A DNA stretch of 64,000 bases from Planctomycetota bacterium (GCA_002720975.1 PBIX01000041.1:1-64000), one strand, 5' to 3'; shown: positions 43,029 to 52,821, counted from the first letter of the stretch. Made by a program: numbers and translations. The notes: generated by a model not told the origin, from the letters alone.

Positions 43029-45227
43029 ATGGACCACCCCCTCACATCCCTGGACTGGAATCTGCTCCTGGCCGTACCGGCGATTCCGCTGGCGGCTTTC
43101 GTGGTGCAGATCTTCTTCGGCAGACACCTGCCGCGCAAAGGAGACTGGCTACCCACAGCCGGGATGTTCGTCGTCATGTGCATCACGGTGCGCATGCTCT
43201 TTGTTGCGTTGGGCGCCGCCGGTCACGAACCCTTCTTCCACGAGTCCGTCCATGAGGGCGGCCCGGTCTTCGGGTGGTTCTATCAGGCGGCCGAGAAGGC
43301 CGACGGCCTGAATCTGGTAGCTGGAGTCCTCTACGACGGGTTGGGCGCGGCCATGCTCGCCGTGGTCGGCGTCGTCTCGTTCTTCGTGCACCTGTTCTCC
43401 ATGGGGTACATGAAGGGGGATAGGCGCTATCACATCTTCTTCGCGAACATCAGCCTGTTCACCTTCGCGATGCTGGGCCTGGTCCTGTCGGACAACCTGC
43501 TATTCCTGTTCATCTTCTGGGAGCTGATGGGCTTGATGAGTTACTTGCTCATCGGCCACTTCAGCCACGACCCCGACAGCCCGCGCATCAAGCAAGCCGC
43601 CGCTGCCTGCAAGAAGGCCTTCCTCACCACGCGTGTGGGGGACACCTGCCTCTTGTTTGGCATGGCGATGTTCTACTACCACTTCCAGACCTTCCAGTTC
43701 AGCGAGATGTGGCGTCTTGCAGCGGAAGAGGTGGCCCGTAATGGCGGCGAGTACCCCACCTGGATGACCGTCGCAGGGCTCTTCGTGTTTGGCGGGACGG
43801 TGGGCAAGTCGGCGCAGTTCCCACTGCACATCTGGCTGCCGGATGCAATGGAGGGACCCACCCCGGTCTCCGCGATGATCCACGCCGCCACGATGGTGGC
43901 GGCCGGCGTCTTCCTGCTTGGCCGTACGTTCCCGTTGCTGTCCCCAGAGGTGCTACAGGTCGTCACGGTTGTCGGTTCGGTGACCGCCCTCTTTGCGGCG
44001 ACCATCGGGTGCACGATCAATGACATCAAGGGAGTCTTGGCCTACTCCACCATCTCCCAACTGGGATTCATGGTAGCCGCCATCGGTACGGCGGGGGGGG
44101 CGGTCGGTACGGTCGGCATTGGGCTCGTGGCGGGCCTGTTCCACATGGTCACCCACGCCTTCTTCAAGGCCTGCCTGTTCCTCTCCGCGGGCTCGGTCAT
44201 CCACGGCTGCCACCACGAGCAGGACATGCGCAAGATGGGAGGCCTGCGGAAGAAGATGCCGCTGACCTTCACGGCCATGCTGATCTGCACTTTGGCGATC
44301 GCGGGCACCCCTCTGTTCAGTGGGTTCTATTCCAAGGACAAGATCATCGCGTCGGCTTGGGAGGTTGTTCTCGGCCACGGTGGCTGGACCGGCCCCTTCG
44401 CTCTTGTCTGCCTCGCCCTGGCTGCGATGCTGACAACCTTCTACATGTTCCGCCTGATCTTCATGACTTTCTTCGGGGAGCCCAGGGATCAGCACATCCA
44501 CGATCACGCCCATGAATCACCGGCCCCCATGGTGATCTCCCTCTTGGCCCTGGCCAGCCTGGGCCTGTTTGGGGGCAAGATGTGGGCCATGGACGGGGAT
44601 GTCCTTGGCAAGCACACCTGGTTCGAGAGCTTGACCTGGCATGTGGATCACGAGACTGGCGAAACCGAGCAGTTTCTCTATCCCGGGATCGACCTGACCC
44701 AGATGAACATCGCCTCGGCGGCCGAAGCGCGCGCTCATGATCCGGAACACACTGCTCACATTGGTCACGACGCCCATACCCGTGCGCTCATTGTCAGCTT
44801 GGGCGTGCTGCTCCTTGGCGTTATCGGCGCCGTGCTGTTCTATCTCTTGCGCAAGATTGATCCGGCGCGAGTGACGGCCAGGTTGGGGCGTGTCTATACG
44901 ACCATCGCCAACAAGTACTACATAGACGAAATAGTCGACGGTTCCGTTATCCGTGGAACCATGGTCCTGAGCCGCACCCAGACCTGGATCGATGAGAACA
45001 TTGTCGATGGTCTCGTCCTGCTCATGGGGCGCATCCACAAGGCCTTTGGCTTTGTTTGCGCCTGGATCGACAAGAACATCGTGGACGGCCTCGTGAACCT
45101 GGTGGCTGGTGTCACCCAGGTCTGCGGCTCCGTCGTCCGAATGCTCCAGACGGGGCGTATTCAGCAATACGTCTCCTTTGCCGTGGCCGGCGGCATCCTG
45201 TTGGCGGCCCTCCACATCCTTTCCTGA
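43029..45227 (+). CDS. nuoL: NADH-quinone oxidoreductase subunit L
   Basis: A 732-residue antiporter-like subunit, longer than the roughly 610-residue E. coli protein. Core helices are canonical: FWELMGLMSYLLIG, PLHIWLPDAMEGPTPVSAMIHAATMVAAG (in LPDAMEGPTPVSAMIH) and the Lys-containing LAYSTISQLGFM. The C-terminal part carries the lateral-helix region, where YIDEIVDGSV (631), WIDENIVDGLV (653) and WIDKNIVDGLV (679) form a threefold repeat before the last helix. Confidence 0.95.
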   Translation: MDHPLTSLDWNLLLAVPAIPLAAFVVQIFFGRHLPRKGDWLPTAGMFVVMCITVRMLFVALGAAGHEPFFHESVHEGGPVFGWFYQAAEKADGLNLVAGVLYDGLGAAMLAVVGVVSFFVHLFSMGYMKGDRRYHIFFANISLFTFAMLGLVLSDNLLFLFIFWELMGLMSYLLIGHFSHDPDSPRIKQAAAACKKAFLTTRVGDTCLLFGMAMFYYHFQTFQFSEMWRLAAEEVARNGGEYPTWMTVAGLFVFGGTVGKSAQFPLHIWLPDAMEGPTPVSAMIHAATMVAAGVFLLGRTFPLLSPEVLQVVTVVGSVTALFAATIGCTINDIKGVLAYSTISQLGFMVAAIGTAGGAVGTVGIGLVAGLFHMVTHAFFKACLFLSAGSVIHGCHHEQDMRKMGGLRKKMPLTFTAMLICTLAIAGTPLFSGFYSKDKIIASAWEVVLGHGGWTGPFALVCLALAAMLTTFYMFRLIFMTFFGEPRDQHIHDHAHESPAPMVISLLALASLGLFGGKMWAMDGDVLGKHTWFESLTWHVDHETGETEQFLYPGIDLTQMNIASAAEARAHDPEHTAHIGHDAHTRALIVSLGVLLLGVIGAVLFYLLRKIDPARVTARLGRVYTTIANKYYIDEIVDGSVIRGTMVLSRTQTWIDENIVDGLVLLMGRIHKAFGFVCAWIDKNIVDGLVNLVAGVTQVCGSVVRMLQTGRIQQYVSFAVAGGILLAALHILS

Positions 45228-45268
45228 CTCCATAACGGCAGCCCCCCCTTCCTCGGTCCACAAGTTCC

Positions 45269-46804
45269 ATGGACAGCCTCCTCAAGCTAAGCGAATCCAC
45301 GATCCTGACCTGGATCACCTTCATTCCCCTGATCGGAATGGCGGCGATCCTCTGCGTGCCTCGCCAGAACATGAGCCTCATCAAGGGCATCGCCGGTTTG
45401 GCGACGTTCATTCCCTTGGTGCTGGCCACGATGGTCTACTTCGGCGACTTCCAGACGGGAGCCAACGGCTACCAGTTGGTACAGAGCCTGCCTTGGATCA
45501 CGGCCGGAGAGTTTCAGGTCAACTACACGGTTGGAATCGATGGCCTGTCTCTGCCCCTGGTTTGGTTGACGACGCTGCTGATGTTCATCGCCGTCCCCGC
45601 GAGCGAGACGGTGCCGCGCCTTTCCAAGGCCTACTACGCCTTGCTCTTGATGCTCGGCTGCGGCATCACCGGCGTGTTTATCTCTCTGGACTACTTCCTG
45701 TTCTACGTGTTCTGGGAAGTGATGTTGCTGCCCATGTACTTCCTGATCGGCATCTGGGGCGGACCCAAGCGGGAGTACGCGGCGATCAAGTTCTTCCTGT
45801 ACACCCTGGCCGGATCGGTTCTGATGCTGATCGCGTTGGTCGCGATGTACCTCGATCAAGGCACCTTCTCGATCCCCGAGATGATGGCTATTGGCAAGGC
45901 GGGCGCTTGGACGGGTCCGGAGTTGCTCGGCATGAGCTTCACCACCTGGGCCTTCTGGTTCCTGTTCATCGCCTTCGCCATCAAGATCCCCTGCTTCCCC
46001 TTCCACACCTGGCTACCCGACGCCCACGTTCAGGCGCCAACGCCGATCTCGGTCATCCTGGCCGGCATCCTGTTGAAGCTTGGAGGCTACGGCCTGATCC
46101 GGGGCTGCTTCCCGATCGTGCCGGATGCCTTCCGTGAGAACGCCTACGTCCTGGGCGTCCTGGGGGTGATATCCATCGTCTACGGCGCCTATGTGGCCCT
46201 CGGGCAGACGGACTTCAAGCGCATGGTGGCCTACTCCTCCGTCTCGCACATGGGCTTTGTGCTGCTCGGCATGGCAGCCCTGACCGAGTGGGGAATGAAC
46301 GGTGCCGCGCTCCAGATGTTCAACCACGGAACAAGCTCCGCTGCCTGCTTCCTCATCGTGGGCGTGATCTACGACCGCGCCCACCACCGCGACCTGAATG
46401 CGTTCGGTGGAGTGGCCCAGCCCATGCCCCGGTACTGGGCCTTGGCGACCTTTGGCTTCTTTGCCTCCCTGGGCCTGCCCGGAATGGCAGGGGTTGTCTC
46501 GGAGGCCATGACGCTCGTGGGCGCGTTCCAGTCGGCCGACACACGCTTCCAGCTCCTGGTCCTGATCTCCTGCCTGGGCGTCGTGCTGACCGCGGCCTAC
46601 ATCCTGTGGGCCTTGCAGCGTGTCTTCCTGGGCCCCTTGAACGAGAAGTACAAGGACTACCCGGACATCAACGGCCGTGAGGTGTTCTCCTTGGCGCCGC
46701 TGCTGTTCCTCTGCCTGGTCCTGGGGATCTTCCCCTTCTATCTTCTCGACTGGATGGACACGAGTGTCATCGAGTTGATGAGCCTGCTGAACCCGGGTAG
46801 CTAA
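45269..46804 (+). CDS. nuoM: NADH-quinone oxidoreductase subunit M
   Basis: A 511-residue antiporter-like proton-pumping subunit. VGIDGLSLPLVWLTTLLMF, FWEVMLLPMYFLIGIWGG, FPFHTWLPDAHVQAPTPISVILAG and YSSVSHMGFVLLG with the helix-bound lysines are all typical. It begins 41 bases after nuoL. Confidence 0.96.
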   Translation: MDSLLKLSESTILTWITFIPLIGMAAILCVPRQNMSLIKGIAGLATFIPLVLATMVYFGDFQTGANGYQLVQSLPWITAGEFQVNYTVGIDGLSLPLVWLTTLLMFIAVPASETVPRLSKAYYALLLMLGCGITGVFISLDYFLFYVFWEVMLLPMYFLIGIWGGPKREYAAIKFFLYTLAGSVLMLIALVAMYLDQGTFSIPEMMAIGKAGAWTGPELLGMSFTTWAFWFLFIAFAIKIPCFPFHTWLPDAHVQAPTPISVILAGILLKLGGYGLIRGCFPIVPDAFRENAYVLGVLGVISIVYGAYVALGQTDFKRMVAYSSVSHMGFVLLGMAALTEWGMNGAALQMFNHGTSSAACFLIVGVIYDRAHHRDLNAFGGVAQPMPRYWALATFGFFASLGLPGMAGVVSEAMTLVGAFQSADTRFQLLVLISCLGVVLTAAYILWALQRVFLGPLNEKYKDYPDINGREVFSLAPLLFLCLVLGIFPFYLLDWMDTSVIELMSLLNPGS

Positions 46805-46818
46805 CGGGAGACCCAACG

Positions 46819-48336
46819 GTGCCAAACATCCATCTCACAGGCTTCGGACTTCTGTCCCCCGAGCTGGTCCTCGGCGCGGTCAGCTTGCTCGTGCTGATCA
46901 TGGATCTGGTTTGGAAGGAGCGTGGATCGAGCCGCCTCGGATGGATTTCCATCGCAGGCCTTGCTCTCTCCAGCTTTCTGTTGATCTTGGCCTTCGACGA
47001 CTCGGTGGGCGACACGGCCTTTGGCATCGTCGTCGTGGACAAGTTCGGGAACTTCTTCAAGTTGTTCACCTGTGGCGCGCTGGCGGTTGTCGTGGCCTTC
47101 GTGATGGGCGATCAGCGCGAGCGCAAGGACCGGATCGGGGAGTATTACTTCCTGCTCCTGGGCGCAGCCATGGGCATTTTCTTCATGGTGGGCACCAACA
47201 ACCTGCTGCTTCTGGTCCTGGGCCTGGAGCTGCTCTCCTTGGCCAGCTATGCCCTGGCAGGTTTCCATAAGGGCGAGAAGCGCTCCGCGGAAGCCGCCAT
47301 GAAGTACGTCGTCTTCGGTGGCTTCTCGGCTGGGGTCATGGTCTACGGCATCAGCTTGCTATACGGCCTGACCGGCACGCTCGACCTGCAGGTCATGGCC
47401 GGTACGGCTGAAGGAGTGGGTCTCACCCGCAGCCTGGCAGATGCCGTGATGACCTCTCCCTCCACCGTGGCCCTGGCCATGGTGATGATCCTGGGTGGAT
47501 TCGCCTTCAAGATCTCCGTGGCCCCCTTCCACTTCTGGGCGCCAGATGTATACGAGGGATCGCCAACACCGGTGACGACCTTCCTGGCCGTGGCCTCCAA
47601 GGCGGCGGGCTTCGGCGCTCTGCTCCGGTTCCTCGCGGTGCTCTTCATGTCACCTGATGTGGCCGCAGCCGTGGGCGCCTACGGTCTGCAGGTCGGAAGT
47701 CTGATCGCCATCCTGGCGGCAGTGACGATGACCCTGGGCAATCTGGCAGCCGTTCGTCAGGAGAGCGTCAAGCGCATGCTGGCCTACTCCTCCGTCGCCC
47801 ATGCGGGCTACGTTCTTGTGGCGCTGGTGGCCATGAATGGCGACGGCCTGGAAGCGGCCATGCTGTACCTGGTGGCGTACTACCTGATGAACCTGGGCGC
47901 CTTTGGCGTGCTGATCTACTTCCACGGTCAGACAGGCAAGGAGACCTACGAGTCGCTCAACGGCCTTGGCCGTGCGGCGCCGCTCATCTCCGTGTCCGCT
48001 GTCGTCTTCCTCGTCAGCTTGACCGGGCTGCCGCCGACGGTGGGCTTCTTTGGAAAGCTGGCTGTTGCCCGTGCAGCCCTGGCTGCGCAAGAAGGAGCCT
48101 ACGCCTGGCTTGTGCTCTTGATGCTGCTGAACTCGGTCATCAGCCTCTACTACTACATGCGCGTGGCCAAGCACCTGTTCCTGAAGGACTCCGAGGGTCA
48201 GACTGTTCGTCCCCAGCCTGCCATGGCGACCCTGCTGGCCGTATTCGCGGCTTTGAACATCATCTTCCTGCTCTACGCCGAACCGCTTGTGAACTGGACC
48301 TCGGCCAGCATGGACCTGCTGCTGCTAGGTCGCTGA
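46819..48336 (+). CDS. nuoN: NADH-quinone oxidoreductase subunit N
   Basis: A 505-residue antiporter-like subunit with GTG start. LLLLVLGLELLSLASYALAGF, FKISVAPFHFWAPDVYEGSPTPVTTFLAV (in APFHFWAPDVYEG) and KRMLAYSSVAHAGYVL are characteristic of NuoN. It ends the operon; the convergent methyltransferase gene ends 2 bases later. Confidence 0.96.
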   Translation: MPNIHLTGFGLLSPELVLGAVSLLVLIMDLVWKERGSSRLGWISIAGLALSSFLLILAFDDSVGDTAFGIVVVDKFGNFFKLFTCGALAVVVAFVMGDQRERKDRIGEYYFLLLGAAMGIFFMVGTNNLLLLVLGLELLSLASYALAGFHKGEKRSAEAAMKYVVFGGFSAGVMVYGISLLYGLTGTLDLQVMAGTAEGVGLTRSLADAVMTSPSTVALAMVMILGGFAFKISVAPFHFWAPDVYEGSPTPVTTFLAVASKAAGFGALLRFLAVLFMSPDVAAAVGAYGLQVGSLIAILAAVTMTLGNLAAVRQESVKRMLAYSSVAHAGYVLVALVAMNGDGLEAAMLYLVAYYLMNLGAFGVLIYFHGQTGKETYESLNGLGRAAPLISVSAVVFLVSLTGLPPTVGFFGKLAVARAALAAQEGAYAWLVLLMLLNSVISLYYYMRVAKHLFLKDSEGQTVRPQPAMATLLAVFAALNIIFLLYAEPLVNWTSASMDLLLLGR

Positions 48337-48338
48337 AG

Positions 48339-49031
48339 CTAGGCCGGCTTCACGCCGTGGATCCAGAGGCTGCCAGCCTCGTGCAGCTCCACTTTTTCCT
48401 GCCACGACAAGAGGTGGGCACTGGCTTCAAACTCGTCTTCGGAGCCCGGTCCGCGTGAATCGATTACCCGCGCGCAGGTGACTTCCTGGTAGCCGGCGGC
48501 CTCCGCTGCCTGCTTCCACTCCGCTTCACTCAGGTAGTGCATGGCGACTCCACAGGTCTCCTCCCAGCGCTCCGTCAGGGAGGACTCCTTGAAGCGGTCC
48601 ATGACGATGTCGCAGTGGCCGCCGGGCTTGGTAACCCGGAAGACCTCAGCCAGGGCCAAGGGAAGATCCACGGCGTAGTACAGGGCTTCCATGGTGAAGA
48701 CCCGATCGAAGCGGTTGTCTGGGAAGTCAAGGGCCTCAAACGTGCACACCTCGTAGCGCGCGCGGGAGGTGAGGTCGTGGCCGGCTTCAGCCCGCGCGAT
48801 CATCTCCGGCGAAGCATCGACGCCCACGGCACCCGCACCGGGGGCAGCGGATGCCAGGAGACGCGTGGCCCAGCCTGAACCGCAACCCAGATCCAGAGAC
48901 TGCATGCCCGGGCGGATTTCCAGTTGGGAGAGGACCTGGCGAACCACGTCTCCGTGGCCCTCTTCCATGCCCTCGGCGCGGCCATCCTGAGCCCAGGAGT
49001 TGAAGGTGGAGATGATGTTTTCGTGGGTCAT
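48339..49031 (-). CDS. SAM-dependent methyltransferase
   Basis: A 230-residue class I methyltransferase starting at ATG 49031 (MTHENIISTF). The SAM-binding motif SLDLGCGSGWATRLLA, acidic VGVDASPEMIARA, and post-motifs FDRVFTMEALYYAVDLP and EVFRVTKPGG are seen. Closest in layout to the UbiE/sarcosine-type small-molecule methyltransferases. Substrate unknown. Confidence 0.8.
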   Translation of the reverse strand: MTHENIISTFNSWAQDGRAEGMEEGHGDVVRQVLSQLEIRPGMQSLDLGCGSGWATRLLASAAPGAGAVGVDASPEMIARAEAGHDLTSRARYEVCTFEALDFPDNRFDRVFTMEALYYAVDLPLALAEVFRVTKPGGHCDIVMDRFKESSLTERWEETCGVAMHYLSEAEWKQAAEAAGYQEVTCARVIDSRGPGSEDEFEASAHLLSWQEKVELHEAGSLWIHGVKPA

Positions 49032-49126
49032 GGGGGCGCCGTTCAGGGGGTCGATTTGGGCTCGCGGGCCCGATTTGGGGCGAGCAGTATAGCGCAAGGG
49101 CGGGCCCTCGGCAGGCCGGGCAGCGT

Positions 49127-50305
49127 CTAGCTCTGCTGATTCAATTGGTCGAGAACTCCGTCGAGCGGCTTGAGTGTCTCGGCCCAGTTGTAGTTCTGCT
49201 CAACGAAGCGGCGCCCTCGCTGGCCCAGGGCCTTGGCTTCGGTTGGATCGCGTAGCAGGCCCAGGATCGCGGCAGCCTGATCCTCGACACTATCGGCCAA
49301 GAGGAAGTCGCGCCCGGCCTGCCCCTCCACGCCCTGAGTGGCTGAGGTTGTCCCAACCACCGGCAGTCCAGAGGACATGGCCTCGAGCACCTTGTTCTGA
49401 ATCCCGCGTGCGATGCGCAGGGGGGCGACCGAGATGGTGGCCTGCCCGAGGTAGGTTCGGATGTCCTCAACAAAACCCGTGACGCTCACGCCGCCTACCT
49501 CAGCCAGCTGCTGGATCTGTGCCGTGGGCCGAGAGCCTACGATGGTGAACCGACAGTCGGGCATCTGCGCTCGGATGAGCGGGAAGACCTCGTGCACAAA
49601 ATGCACACAGCCATCCACATTGGGGTAGTAGTCCATGACTCCCGTGAACACCAGATGGGCGCGCTCAGTCTTGTCGGGCTGAGGCTGGAAGTACTCCAGG
49701 TCTACGCCGTTGCGGAGGACCAAGGAGGGGCAACCGGGAATCTGCTCCTCGAAGATGTCCTGCTCCAGGGGTGTGCAGAAGACATTGCTCACGGTATCGG
49801 CAGCCAGCTTGCGTTCGTAGGCCAGGAGAGTGCGCCACTCGCGTCGGTAGATGGCGCTCAGCGGGAAGGGCTTGCTGGCGGCGTACTGCTTCCACTTGTC
49901 CGAGTCGAGTTCGGCAAAGTGCATGACCCAAGGCAGCCCTCGGCCCACGAGAAACGCGCCCATTGAGGACGAGAATGCGTAGGCAGCGTCGGCCCATTCC
50001 AGCCTCTTGTCGACCTCCGCCTGCAGCTGCGAGGAGCCGAATACCCCAAGGGTCAGGGCCTTGCTCGTGAATAGCAGGGGCAGGGCAAGGAGCTTGCGCA
50101 GTTTCTGGTTCAGGGGAATGACGGTGGTCTCGAACCCCATCTTGCGCAGGTCTTGTGCCCCCTGCTTGTCCGCCTCGTCATGGGCGAAGGCGATCACCTC
50201 CACCTCATGGTCTTGGCGCAAGCGGTCAATCAGGCGCCAGGTCGATATCTTGTCCCCCCGGTTGGGTGGATAGGGGACGCGCTGGGAGAGGAAGAGGATC
50301 TTCAC
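49127..50305 (-). CDS. GT4 glycosyltransferase of the TIGR03087 (PEP-CTERM/XrtA-associated) type
   Basis: A 392-residue glycosyltransferase. The N-terminus ILFLSQRVPYPPNRGDKI, MHFAELDSDKWKQYA, LVFTGVMDYYPNVDG and APLRIARGIQNKVLEAMSSGLPVV closely follow the TIGR03087 model, a transferase usually encoded beside exosortase/PEP-CTERM exopolysaccharide genes. No exosortase is in the window. Presumably transfers a sugar to a lipid-linked or polysaccharide acceptor at the inner membrane. Confidence 0.75.
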   Translation of the reverse strand: MKILFLSQRVPYPPNRGDKISTWRLIDRLRQDHEVEVIAFAHDEADKQGAQDLRKMGFETTVIPLNQKLRKLLALPLLFTSKALTLGVFGSSQLQAEVDKRLEWADAAYAFSSSMGAFLVGRGLPWVMHFAELDSDKWKQYAASKPFPLSAIYRREWRTLLAYERKLAADTVSNVFCTPLEQDIFEEQIPGCPSLVLRNGVDLEYFQPQPDKTERAHLVFTGVMDYYPNVDGCVHFVHEVFPLIRAQMPDCRFTIVGSRPTAQIQQLAEVGGVSVTGFVEDIRTYLGQATISVAPLRIARGIQNKVLEAMSSGLPVVGTTSATQGVEGQAGRDFLLADSVEDQAAAILGLLRDPTEAKALGQRGRRFVEQNYNWAETLKPLDGVLDQLNQQS

Positions 50306-50335
50306 CGCGGGCAGCCTAGCGAACGGGGGCGCAAC

Positions 50336-51913
50336 CTACTCGCTCGGAGTCAGGAACAGTTTGCCACCGGGTAGATCCACGCTGACCCGGTAGCCCCTCA
50401 CAAGGCCGCCTCCGATGTTGCCCAAGGTTGTGGCGTTGTTGAGCGCACCCGGGGCGAGAGACATAAAGGTGACGGGCAATTGCTCAAAGCGTTCCCCGCA
50501 CATCTCGAACCATCCCAGCGGCCCACGCTTGCCGCGCTGAACTCCGCCGACACCGGCTATCTTCACGCTGGCAAGGCCCCTGCGATTTTTGATGAGGTCC
50601 AGCCGCTCCACGGCGGGCCCATGAAACGTGACGGTGTCATCGGAGCCCGTGTCAAAACTGAACCAGCCCTGGTGCCCGCCGACAAAGGAGCACTCCACGC
50701 AGGGTGCGTTCTGATCCAGCACCAAAGGTGATCCGCCCGCGGGGCGTATCCAGGTGTCGGGGTTCTGCACCCACACGCGGCCGGCGTCCAGATCGATCTC
50801 GATACCCGCCCGGGCAAACGTGTCGTGACCCAGGACTCCGTTAATCTCCACACCAAAGAGAGGCTCCAAGATGCCCAGGTCGAGCTCCAACCATGGAGTT
50901 CCGCGGACCACCATCGGACCCAGCTCATACAACTCGCCACGTCGAAATTTCGCTTGCTCGACTCCGCCGACACCGACAACGGAGACCACGCCGAAGGGCT
51001 CAAACCCCAGAGCATCTGCATACTCGGGGTCGATGCAGTTCATTCCCGCCCCGGAATCCAGGAGGAACCACCCAGCATCCTGACGGGAAATGCGTGGCCG
51101 CACGAGGATGTGACCCGAGGCCGTGATGCGAACCTTCGCCAACTCCGAAGGAACCTCTGGGAGGAAGCGGGTATCTGCCGGGCGCTGCACCCTGGGGCTA
51201 TAGGGGTCACGCGCAAACAGGGGCATGGGTGCCACGGACTCGATCGAGAGGGTGGACACCTCCCCGCTTATTCCCGTTAGGCGCACCTTGGTGGCCACCT
51301 GGAATCCTTCCGGAGCGGCGTACTCCAGCAACTCGATCAGCCGCTTCCCATAGGGCAGGTGCACCACGACCTTCCTGCGCAGCCAGGTGAGGCGATCGAC
51401 GATGACCGTGCAATGAAAGCCCCCCCCGGGCAGGCGCACATCAAGCGCCAGTGTTTCATCGTCGGAGTGCTCTGCATCCACGGCGACCTGGAAGCGCTCA
51501 TTGGTGGGGTCAAGCCAGGCGCCGCCACCCACCCATGCCATTCCCAACAGCAGGGACCTGGAGCTGAGCGCGGGGCGCCGTGGCATGCCGGTGTGGTCGA
51601 CGGCCCAGGCGACTTCACCGTCGAAGCCTTGAACGGACGGCAGCTCGGAGCGTGTTTCGCTGACAAACAACCCCCTGGGATTCAGCATCTGGGAGAAGGA
51701 GCCATCCAACCCCTGTTCGTGGCTTGTCCCGTGGATCACCCAGCCCAGCTCGTGGCTGGCGAATTCACGCCAACCGAAAGCCACTCGCATATTCTCCATG
51801 ACCGTGGCTGCACTGGGCTCGGACTTGACGGCCGGACCGCCGACGCAAGCCAAGCCCACCACCATGATTCCTCCGTACACAAGCCAGAGTCCAGAAAGTC
51901 TGCAGGGTCTCAT
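50336..51913 (-). CDS. Lipoprotein with two retropepsin-like aspartyl-protease domains
   Basis: A 525-residue predicted lipoprotein. ATG 51913 is chosen: GGAGG lies 6 bases upstream and a signal peptide with lipobox GLAC (C23) follows. After an N-terminal beta-rich domain come two retropepsin-type units, each with a catalytic-type loop: LLDSGAGMN (D286) and SFDTGSDDT (D421), each followed by an IxGVxGVxx flap-like segment. It overlaps the prmA stop by ATGA. If both halves pair, they could form a pepsin-like active site in one chain. Activity unproven. Confidence 0.7.
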   Translation of the reverse strand: MRPCRLSGLWLVYGGIMVVGLACVGGPAVKSEPSAATVMENMRVAFGWREFASHELGWVIHGTSHEQGLDGSFSQMLNPRGLFVSETRSELPSVQGFDGEVAWAVDHTGMPRRPALSSRSLLLGMAWVGGGAWLDPTNERFQVAVDAEHSDDETLALDVRLPGGGFHCTVIVDRLTWLRRKVVVHLPYGKRLIELLEYAAPEGFQVATKVRLTGISGEVSTLSIESVAPMPLFARDPYSPRVQRPADTRFLPEVPSELAKVRITASGHILVRPRISRQDAGWFLLDSGAGMNCIDPEYADALGFEPFGVVSVVGVGGVEQAKFRRGELYELGPMVVRGTPWLELDLGILEPLFGVEINGVLGHDTFARAGIEIDLDAGRVWVQNPDTWIRPAGGSPLVLDQNAPCVECSFVGGHQGWFSFDTGSDDTVTFHGPAVERLDLIKNRRGLASVKIAGVGGVQRGKRGPLGWFEMCGERFEQLPVTFMSLAPGALNNATTLGNIGGGLVRGYRVSVDLPGGKLFLTPSE

Positions 51914-52821
51914 TTCATTCCTCCCACAAAAGTCATCCAGCGTCCGCGTAGCCGCTCCTCTTCGATACGTAAACCAGCTTCCACAATGGCCACACGTGTG
52001 GCCTCCACATGATGCAAAGGGCAGCCGCTGAAGGCGAACCAACCGGCAGGATCCAGGCGCTCGCGCAGGTTCTCGGCTTCTGCTTGGATCACGTCTGAGT
52101 AGATATTGGCCAGGACGACTCCGAACGGACCGTCACCGGGTGTCAGCACCTCAAAGCCGCCTTGGCGGAAAGTGCAGAGTTCTTCGACATGATTGTTGCG
52201 AGCCAGTTGGTTGCCGTAGGCGGGGCCGGTGTCATCGATGTCGAAGCCGAGCACGCTGGTCGCTCCGAGTAATGCCGCGCTAACCGACAGTATCCCGCTC
52301 CCCGAACCCGCATCCAAGACGCGCTCAGAGCCTCTCATGCGCTCTTGCAGGACCTTTAGGCAGGTTCGGGTGGTTGCATGCCGTCCGGAACCAAAAGCGC
52401 CTCCGGGCTCCAGGTGCAGGACGCAGTCGCTGGGGCGAACCTGGCCCTCAAACCAGGGCGGAATCACGGCCAGGTCCCGCACCCGGAAGGGCCTCCAGGA
52501 CTTCTTCCAGGACGTGGCGTAGTCCTCTGGCGGAAGTTCATGGAATCGGACGGGCAGAGCTTCCAGCTCGGGAGCGTCAGCTCGCTTCGCCAAGCTTGCC
52601 AGGGATTCCTGAAGTTGCTCCCTCAGCTCAGGTGTGTCCTGGTCCGTGGGCACAAAGGTCCGTAGCGCTTCAAATCCATCGGGGGCGTCCTCTTGGCCCA
52701 CACAGGTGTTCCCCACGCTCACGGTTGTGCAGGGTCCAATGGCCATGCTCGAGGCCACCAACTCTTGCCAACCCCGCGGAACGAACACGCGCACTTCAGT
52801 CCAACGAAGGGGTTCGGCCAT
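51910..52821 (-). CDS. prmA: Ribosomal protein L11 methyltransferase
   Basis: A 303-residue PrmA-type enzyme. RWTEVRVFVP start, the HLEPGGAFGSGRHATTR loop (usual DPGxAFGTGxHxTT), VLDAGSGSGILSVSAALLGA for SAM, and VLANIYSDVI (usual NI) near the active site match the family. Trimethylates ribosomal protein uL11. Translationally coupled to the downstream retropepsin-like gene. Confidence 0.85.
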   Translation of the reverse strand: MAEPLRWTEVRVFVPRGWQELVASSMAIGPCTTVSVGNTCVGQEDAPDGFEALRTFVPTDQDTPELREQLQESLASLAKRADAPELEALPVRFHELPPEDYATSWKKSWRPFRVRDLAVIPPWFEGQVRPSDCVLHLEPGGAFGSGRHATTRTCLKVLQERMRGSERVLDAGSGSGILSVSAALLGATSVLGFDIDDTGPAYGNQLARNNHVEELCTFRQGGFEVLTPGDGPFGVVLANIYSDVIQAEAENLRERLDPAGWFAFSGCPLHHVEATRVAIVEAGLRIEEERLRGRWMTFVGGMK

